Below the pieces are notes generated by a model. The model was given only the letters and a program-made list of their open reading frames with translations, did not search any database and had not been told where the DNA came from. The translations under genes were made by a program, and so were the position numbers. A DNA stretch of 64,000 nucleotides from Nematostella vectensis (Eukaryota; Cnidaria; Anthozoa; Actiniaria; Edwardsiidae), in the NCBI RefSeq assembly GCF_932526225.1, contig NC_064043.1, forward strand, positions 5,507,501 through 5,571,500, read 5' to 3'. Positions 56,484 through 64,000 of this stretch are shown here, piece after piece. Position 1 is the stretch's first letter; every line of letters starts with the position of its first letter.

Positions 56484-57799
56484 ACAACTGGTGTCGGTAC
56501 AACATCAGTAAAAGGACGGACAGAGAGGGACCATAAATGATGCCCCTCCCCTCCCATATTTTGTTGAAGCAGAACTTGTGTTTTTCACGGCAACTGGGAA
56601 GTGGAGTTCTTTTTTTGAAAGAAACGTAGCAGATTTTTCCAAAAAAGTCCCCCTTCCCCCATCAGCCCCTAGCATAGGATTTCGACACTTGTCTACAAGT
56701 GTCACTCTTGCCTCGTTCCGTTCGCGATTTTAAGAGGTAGGGTAAATATTTACTAATTCCTTTCTCAGTACTCTAGAGATGAAAGGATGCTTTCCGCCAG
56801 GATTGGCAAGCGAGAACTCAAGACTGTACCCCTTGTCTTATTACCAAAGGGTTCCCAATTTCAAAATGGACAATTTTAACCCAACACAAACAATCAGCAT
56901 GGTGACAGTTTATTTATCTTTTATAGAACATTGTGGCTTTCCAGTGTCTGCCATTCAACCGTTAATTTTGAATTATCACAAAAATATACAATCTACAAGA
57001 GAAAGTTCATGGCGAATGGCTTTTCTGTACCATTTGGGTTTAGTATGAATACTTTGGTTGAAAAAAAAAAGCCAAGTAGTACTACAAATACCGCATGCTC
57101 AGGGATCCAGTGTTCCCGTATTTCAACCACCAGTAACGCCGGGGATAACTGTGGTAAAGACCTTTAGGAGTGCCAACGAAGACCACTGGCCCTCTCAGAA
57201 TGCACATAGTGTGGCAGTCATGTCATGCTATCACAGCTGTTGTCTACCCTTCACAAGTACATGAATTAACTTAAAAGTACATTTTATAGGCTTGGACCAG
57301 CAAATTACATTAGGAGACTAAATTTCGCGGCGCCACATGAAAAAAACTAGTAAAATCACACTACAAAACTTGAAAAGACAGGTTGAATTCATGATTAAAA
57401 TAAATACAGAGTCTAACACAAAAACATACCAGTGTGCAGGTATGGAATGGAATTATATTATTTCATTTAAAAACCTATGACTTAATTTTAGCTAGATGAG
57501 ACAAATCGAGATGGTGTGCCTCATTGAATGAGATAAAGACTGTGGCTACCAGGAAAGGCTGTTGGGACAAACAAATGGAAAAACAAATGAGCTTGGAAGA
57601 GGTGAGAAGAGGAAGAGCTCACTCCCTCATTTTTTTACTTCCATCCCTTTAAGACTTAGGCATAGTTTAGACACCATTTTTTTTCATGTACCATTCCAAT
57701 TGAAAATGCTTTGTTAATGAACAGAATCAATTGATTCATTTTCATTTGCATGCATTTGGAATGGAACATGAAAAAGAACAGCAACCAAATTTCGCTTTA
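56484..57799. other. Region downstream of IFRD, likely containing its 3' UTR end
   Basis: A minus-strand AATAAA (plus TTTATT) is near 56907. Overlapping plus-strand frames of 78-89 codons at 56779-57167 have no recognisable family. Confidence 0.4.
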
Positions 57800-57950
57800 G
57801 GTTTTAGGTTTCCCTGTATGCTTCAGTCTAGACTCATCCACTGTAGTGTTTCCCTGTTTGCTTCAGTCTAGACTCATCCACTGCGTAACACATGGCCAGG
57901 TGACTGTCTAGACACATCCACTGCGTCACATGCAACACATGGTCAGGCGA
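57800..57950. repeat. Tandem repeats in the IFRD 3' UTR, starting at the stop codon
   Basis: TTTCCCTGTATGCTTCAGTC with TAGACTCATCCACTG appears twice, then a diverged third copy with CACATGCAACACATGGTCAGG. The array abuts the TAG at 57951. Confidence 0.7.
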
Positions 57951-60900
57951 CTAGTACATGCTGGCATTACGCTTGTCACGATGCTTGCCGCGTGTTAGGG
58001 TTCTTGCCTTGGAGGCTGCATTGTTCCAAAGTTGCTAAAAGAAAAAGTACCGATGAGTGTGTTTTAAGAACAATGGGAAATAAATGGAAAAACACATGGC
58101 GAATAGAATTTAAAAACATTCACAAAATTGTCGTTATTAACAGAGTTCCAGTGAATGAGGACTGTTATGTGGGCCATCATTAATGGGGTTTCATATCATT
58201 ATATTGAATTATCTTATTATTTACAGTGTTAGCTTGCATTTTAAAAGCATACCACTACTAAAAGCTGTAAGAAAAATCATTGCCTACTAAAAGCTGTAAA
58301 AGAAAATCATTGACAGCTGCTCACCCTCTCATATTTGCTACATTTCTTTTGTTTTGACTCTTCCAGGCTGATAGGAGGACCCAGCTCAAAAATCTGCCGC
58401 ACCAGTTCATTTGCCTAAACGAGCAACAGAGATGTAAAATTATCATGAACCAAGAAAAAATAGAGGGGAAAAAACAATGAGATGTAACAATAGTTATGAC
58501 ATGGTTATATTCAAGTTATGATTGGTGATTGGAGAAGCAAGTCAAACCAGGGTAGCCTACTGTACATTGGTGTGGTGAAATTAGGGTAATAAGTCAACAC
58601 TGGGTTGAAGATAGTTCTCAATGATTCAAGTATTAGCCCTTCTCTAGTGAAAATAAATGTGTTTGATGTCTTCAGGGGGGTGGGGGCAGGGACATTCCAA
58701 GCTTTAAGCCATTATATAAAGCTTAACTAAATTTTGGAAGCCTCTTTTAACAACAATTTAATTAACCCAAAATCAAATTTAATAAATCATTTTCCATAAA
58801 ATTTTGATGGTGGGCCTAAAGATAAAAATAGCCAAGCAACAGCCTTGAGAGATGCTAAATTTGAGACTACCTTTAGATGAGTGACTGTTCCAGTGGTTAG
58901 GGTGTCCTTCAAGGCTCCATACTGTCGCCTCCTGGCCCAGGAGTCCAACTCCATCACTTCTGTGCCAAACCTGATGGAATCCTCAGGAACAGCTCCATCC
59001 TTTTATTAAAAAAGCAATAAAAATCAGCTTAATATTAACTTTTAAAACAATCGCATAAACTGTCAAATCATGTTCTGCCAAGGGATTGTAGCAAAAAAGG
59101 GTTCTATTAAACATTATGGCTTATTATGACTTATATGGCTTATTTTTATATTCCAAACCCCACAAGCTCCCGGCCATGGAATGGGTTGCACATGTTAAAG
59201 ATATTTTATAAAATGGGATAAATTGATCAGTGCTGACCTCCACAGCCTTGAGTACATCCCTGAAGCTTGCTCTCTGCTGCTTCAAATCTTTCTTTGCTTT
59301 GTGTCTGTCACTATCTGTGGCCAGTTCTCTCAACAGTTCACATATTCTCTTCCTGTCTCCCTGGAAGCTCTCATCTGAAAACCGCTTGATCTCGTACATC
59401 AGGGCTAGAATCTCACCAGCAGAAATCCTCAGGTCTATCTCATTGCTGGTTTGTAGAATATTTATTACCCTTCGCATATACCTAAAATATACAGTATCCC
59501 ATAAAGAAATTACTCAACAAGAATACACAGAAAGAATAAATGAAGTGTTTTTTTTTTTTTCTGACGAATCTCTCTATTTTGTTTCTATTATTTCCTCTAT
59601 TATGCTTAGGAACTGATTCAGAATATTATAAGGAGATGGAAAAGAGGGGCCCAACAAAGTTTTATTCTTTGTACAAAACAAAGAGACACAACTTTTACTT
59701 TTTTACTCAAAAAGGGATGGATAACCCCCCTCCCTCCCCTCCTTGCATCTGGCCCTGACACTCACTGCTGTACTAGGTCCTCGGCATTGTTTGCAATGGA
59801 CAACAAAAGGCCCCAAGACAGAAGTGCACTGCAGTGGAAAGGTACTTGAGGAGGCTGCACTGTCTTGTTAGTGTTGAAGACATTCTCAAAGACTTGAGTG
59901 CACTCTTTGAAGTCCTGAAGATAAACCAATAAACTATCAATAAACTATCTATGGCATTAGAGTACAGCAGGAGCCTAGGCTTGAAAATTTAAAATTTATG
60001 ACAAGGGGCAATTGTAAAATGGCAATGATAAAATAATATTGTTCATGATCTGCTATATTTCCTTTAAATAAAAAAATATGATTCTGCAATAACAACTTAG
60101 ATCCCAAAACACATATAGTAGTTTATTTGTCTGCTTTTTATTACCTCATCTTCATCGCAAGCAAGGAAACAACAGATCCCAAGAGTTGTACAGCACTGCA
60201 AGACAAATCCACATCACTTGATTATGCGATCTGCTATATTCATATACATTCAATAAGACATTATCAGTCGTAAGAATGGTTAATGAGTAGGATTCATCTA
60301 GAGGGGTAATGTAGAAAAATGCAGATTTCCAAATTGGTTTGATTACTGAGTAAAATTGTATACTTTTTGCATTTATGTACAATGTTGAAATCATAGCTAA
60401 CAACAAAGCTGTTTAAACATATGTTTACAGTCAAATATGTTGCAGATAAAAACTATATTACAGTGGTGCATAAAGCCAGGATTAAAGCCCTGGTATTGAA
60501 AAACATGGCTGTACCCCTGTGTAATAAAATAATAAAAATAATCAGAAATCCTTTGAATCAGATTATTTTGAATACATACACTTGCTCTAGCTGCCGGATG
60601 TGCTGTTGGATCCTGGATCACAATTATAAGATACTGCTTAAGACTTTTAAACAACTCTTCACTATCAACCCCAAAGCCAAGCTGGATACACAGCAATGAG
60701 GCTATGGATGCCGCAAGAACGCGGTCCTCTGTGGTACCTAAGAATGTAAACAAGAAGGATGTCTAGTGAAGTGCACCTAGCTGTTACCAACAAAAATACA
60801 ATTCATGGAGAGCCCAAAATACAAAGAAATGACAAAAAAGCATCTCCCATTAGTTTAGACTCTCCCAATTACAGGCAATGAAGGGGTCTTCCTCAAAGAC

Positions 60901-63103
60901 AGAGAAGACTGTTATTCTGTGTAGGAGGCCTGTGGTTTAACACCAAAGAGAGGCTCAAATGGACAAATCATAAGAAACTATTCCTGCAGATAACAGCATT
61001 TTTTGCAAGTGTTTTTGTTGATCCTATGTCTTGAATCATAAGCACCTAATGCACTTACTGTTGCATTGCCGCAAAACATGACCATTTGAGCCCTTTTTGG
61101 TGTAAAACCATAGACCTCCTTAGTGTAGACCATGAAAAGGTCTATTGTTTTTACTATTTTTGATAATATCAATCATTGTAAAGTAATGAAACCATCCATT
61201 GGAGACCATGACTGGGTTCCTAGAAAGCAGGTTAACACTAACCCAGAGATAAATAAAGTTGTTATCCAATCAAACGTCTCGATAACCATATTTATCCATG
61301 GATAAGTGCTAACCTGCTTCCAAGGAGCCGGGCCCTGTTCTCCTACTTATGGTGTAAATATTATTTCTAGAAATATATCCCTACCAAATATATGAAATGC
61401 AAAATAAAAAAATTATTGAAACCCACCTCTCCTCAGAAACCGTTCTACGGTATCCTGGATCGTCATCTTTCTGTTTACAGCATAGTCAAAAAGTAACTTG
61501 GATCTCAAAGCCTTTTGAATATTGGCTAAACAGGTCTGTCTGCCTCTTGCACTGAAATAAAAGAAAAGAAGAAATTAATGGAGAAAACCTGTGTGGCAAA
61601 TTGTGACAAATCTTTTAGTGAAGCAAAAAAATAAAATGCATATTTCAGCCACTTTTCCTAAAAAAATAGTTTTATTGTATGCTAAAGCAAAGAACGTATT
61701 TTTTTTAAGTCTGGTATCCACCAATTGTGTGCTCCAGTTGGCTCTTGTGAGGTCCAGTATTCTATGATACGGCCATGCACTAACAGACCTTGGTAACAGT
61801 ATTTTATGATATGGACCGCCCAGATAAAAATAATTTCTCAAATTTTAATACTTGAGAAATCCAAAGCAGCAGTGTCACACAGGCTTCAGAGTTTTTTATT
61901 TTATTTATTTTTAACATAAAAACTATTTAGCAGATATAATGACAAGATCACTAAAATTACTTGGTTCTCTCATTCAGATTTATTCCATGTGGTTACTATT
62001 GCCCCATTTCATAAAATAAGATTGTTACGTGTTTACGTGCATGTTTTTAAAAATTACATCATATTGCTATTTTCAGCCGTAGGGTTAGAATAATAAAACA
62101 AAACAATTCGGTATATAGTGTTATTTTCGCCAATAAAATTATTAACAGAAAAAAACGACATAAAATCTTTATGTTAAAACTAGAAGATGACAAACAAAAT
62201 ATTTCCGACAATTGTTTAGTGAGAATTTTGAAGGAATATATGCCAATTTTTAATTCGCCGGTATTTAAGTAGAACCAGTACCTGCTCCGTGTGTGGTGTA
62301 GAAAAAGATATATCACGCTTTTAAAATTATGCCACCTTAACCGGGAAATAAAAACAAACATTGAATCCAGCTAGAAAATGTCGTTATAAAACCATTTTAA
62401 AACATAAATCCTATCTCACAAACGTAATTTGCGAAAAGCACATTATCACTAAATAGAGAAGGCAGAGAGAATGGCGCGCATCGGATACAAGACGAACCTC
62501 TTTTGAGTTGCACCATCTAAATTATCATCCAGAACTTGCTCCATGTTAACTGTAATTTCCTCTGTACCATCTTCGTTTCCTTCAGCAGCGGCAACTGGAA
62601 ATAAATTGAAGGCAATATCAACACAACCCGAATGGTTCGTGTAAATAAGTAAGTAAGTATATGGATTCAACTCACGTGGGAAGGAAAAGGAATGATTCAT
62701 TCCACTTACATTCGTCTCCATTCGCGAAGTCGAGCGATCCCTGGCTAGTTACACTCATTGCCTCTTCTTCATCGACATCCATGGTATCTTCAGCTCTCTT
62801 TGGAGAGGCTACAAGAACAAAACAATCGGTCTTTAATTCAAAGGTAAAAACATGATTTGTTTATTTCCGACTCGGGTATCGGGGAAAATATAAGTAATGG
62901 CGCTTCGTAAATGAAACACTTGTGGGGGCAAGTCTTTCGCATCTCTAGGCAAGTTTGGGCTATTATTTATACGAAACATCTTACATATAAACATGAGAAC
63001 TGTTTGTAATAAAAAAAAAATATTTGTAGGTAGTATTCTGACCTTTACGCTTCGCTTTCGTCTGTCGTTTGCTTTTACTCCCTTCTCGGCCACCTTTAGG
63101 CAT
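57951..63103 (-). CDS. IFRD1: Interferon-related developmental regulator (IFRD1/IFRD2) homologue, 428 aa, 11 exons
   Basis: Family of armadillo-like helical-repeat proteins that act in transcriptional control and, in vertebrate IFRD2, on inactive ribosomes. Exons: 63043-63103, 62710-62808, 62498-62594, 61427-61551, 60580-60737, 60145-60195, 59766-59914, 59238-59481, 58871-58999, 58325-58414, 57951-58034. They sum to 1287 bp with every phase agreeing and end in TAG at 57951-57953. Family blocks: basic N-terminus MPKGGREGSKSKRQTKAKRK; RRGTTEDRVLAASIASLLCI; CCTTLGICCFLACDEDE; DLRISAGEILALMYEIKRF; RASFRDVLKAVE; QIFELGPPISLEE; and the basic tail KARTLTRGKHRDKR. Length is close to vertebrate IFRD1/2 (about 440-450). 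I cannot say which vertebrate paralogue is closer; invertebrates commonly have one gene. No AATAAA is obvious close to the stop; a minus-strand AATAAA lies near 56907. Confidence 0.95.
60925..61118. mobile_element. Imperfect inverted repeat in IFRD intron 4
   Basis: GGAGGCCTGTGGTTTAACAC with AGGCTCAAATGGACAAAT on the left is mirrored by CATTTGAGCCC and TTGGTGTAAAACCATAGACC on the right. Arms are about 45-50 bp. Probably an old MITE; ends not resolved. Confidence 0.45.
61213..61331. mobile_element. MITE-like inverted repeat in IFRD intron 4
   Basis: Left arm AAGCAGGTTAACACTAACCC is mirrored by GGATAAGTGCTAACCTGCTT on the right, with matching outer bases around GGTTCCT / AGGAGCC. About 119 bp in total. 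Confidence 0.45.
61552..62497. other. IFRD intron 3, nothing recognised
   Basis: AT-rich; no array or gene. Confidence 0.5.
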
Positions 63104-64000
63104 GGTTATTCTTTCGGTTATTTCACAGACTATTTACGATAATTATTATTTGAATTTGTGATACTTTCTCCTTCGTATACTGCGCTTTCTTCTTGTATTG
63201 TTATAATGATCTAACTGTTGGAATAATGCTGAACTCTGTAAATACATTGGGACTTCGCAAGAAAACCTCACTTCACCCAACGAATGGGACCAAGAAACTG
63301 AACCAATGGACGGTCGTGACGTCACATTACGTCGCGTTCTTAAACAGGACTGAAAAAGTCATTTGCAGGGGAGGGGTAAGTGGAGCTCATTAGAATTTTG
63401 CTTTCTTTCTAGTAACCCAATCTCCAAGCAAAAAAATCATAATATGAAACAACATAAATAAAAATATTTGTCTCTCTTATTCAGAGTTATGTGGGTAGAA
63501 GTTTCAGAGTTATGTGGGTAGAAGTTTGAATCCCAGTATGTAAGCGTTTACAAAGATTACACGTCTACCACCGGGTCGGGGAGCTTATCACTATGTGCTA
63601 GAGCCCAGACTCCCCACATCAGTGCGGTCGTAGAGAACTATACCAATAGAAGTGAGAGTTTGAAAATACTGTTCACATTTGATTAATTTTCACCAAATCT
63701 GCTCAACTGCTGATTCCTAATAATGTTATTGTAAGATGAACGGTAAGTAAGTGTTGGTCTTAACTGGAAATTTAATGTTAATTCAGTGGAGAACTACTTT
63801 TAAAATGGCCTAATAATTTTCTCTTGACGTGGCATATTTGATGTTCTGCATCTAAAGGACGAACTGGTTTCGTTGTTGTTGTTTACTTGAAAAGGCAAAC
63901 GACATTTCTCTTAATAACGTTTAGATCGACCACGTTTTGTTTCAAGCCATCGAGTTGATACAGCTGTATGATCTCTGTTTCTGGTGTCTGAACTCAAGTT
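63104..64000. promoter_or_regulatory. Upstream region of IFRD (presumed promoter and 5' UTR)
   Basis: Immediately 5' of the IFRD start codon on the minus strand. Contains a 23-bp perfect tandem duplication (TCAGAGTTATGTGGGTAGAA..., about 63482-63527). No core promoter motif identified and no divergent gene recognised. Confidence 0.3.

Noticed and set aside
56779-57264. Plus-strand frames of 68-89 codons downstream of IFRD
   Set aside because: Overlapping frames without recognisable protein family; region is more likely 3' UTR or intergenic.

Overview
This window is animal nuclear DNA, most likely from an anthozoan cnidarian or a similar marine invertebrate. That is an inference from intron-rich genes, intronless class A GPCRs of cnidarian type, abundant short inverted-repeat (MITE-like) elements, poly-C tracts and tandem repeats. 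There is no bacterial-style gene packing.

The backbone is one gene on the minus strand, read from about 54637 down to 269 and continuing beyond the left edge. It encodes an axonemal inner-arm dynein heavy chain of the DNAH3/DNAH7/DNAH12 type. I could place 55 coding exons with GT/AG borders. They join without a frame break into about 2784 codons: a disordered N-terminal leader, tail, linker, AAA1, AAA2, AAA3 and AAA4. AAA5, AAA6 and the microtubule-binding stalk must lie left of the window. To the right, 57951-63103 on the same strand holds a complete 11-exon IFRD1/IFRD2-family gene (428 aa).

Two intronless GPCR genes on the opposite strand sit inside dynein introns: 8622-9608 in intron 50 and 26741-27952 in intron 33. 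A decayed LINE tail lies in intron 32 (29070-29857). The remaining intron space is filled with tandem arrays and non-autonomous DNA transposons, several with readable terminal inverted repeats and target duplications.

The most unusual pattern is that many tandem arrays are anchored on dynein exon-intron junctions. Their repeat units contain the last codons of an exon plus its splice donor (exons 10, 15, 17, 35, 48, 51) or the first codons after an acceptor (exon 34). Others start within a few bases of a splice site. Three MITEs have also landed within about 20-50 bp of dynein splice sites. All splicing statements are predictions from sequence; no transcript data were available.
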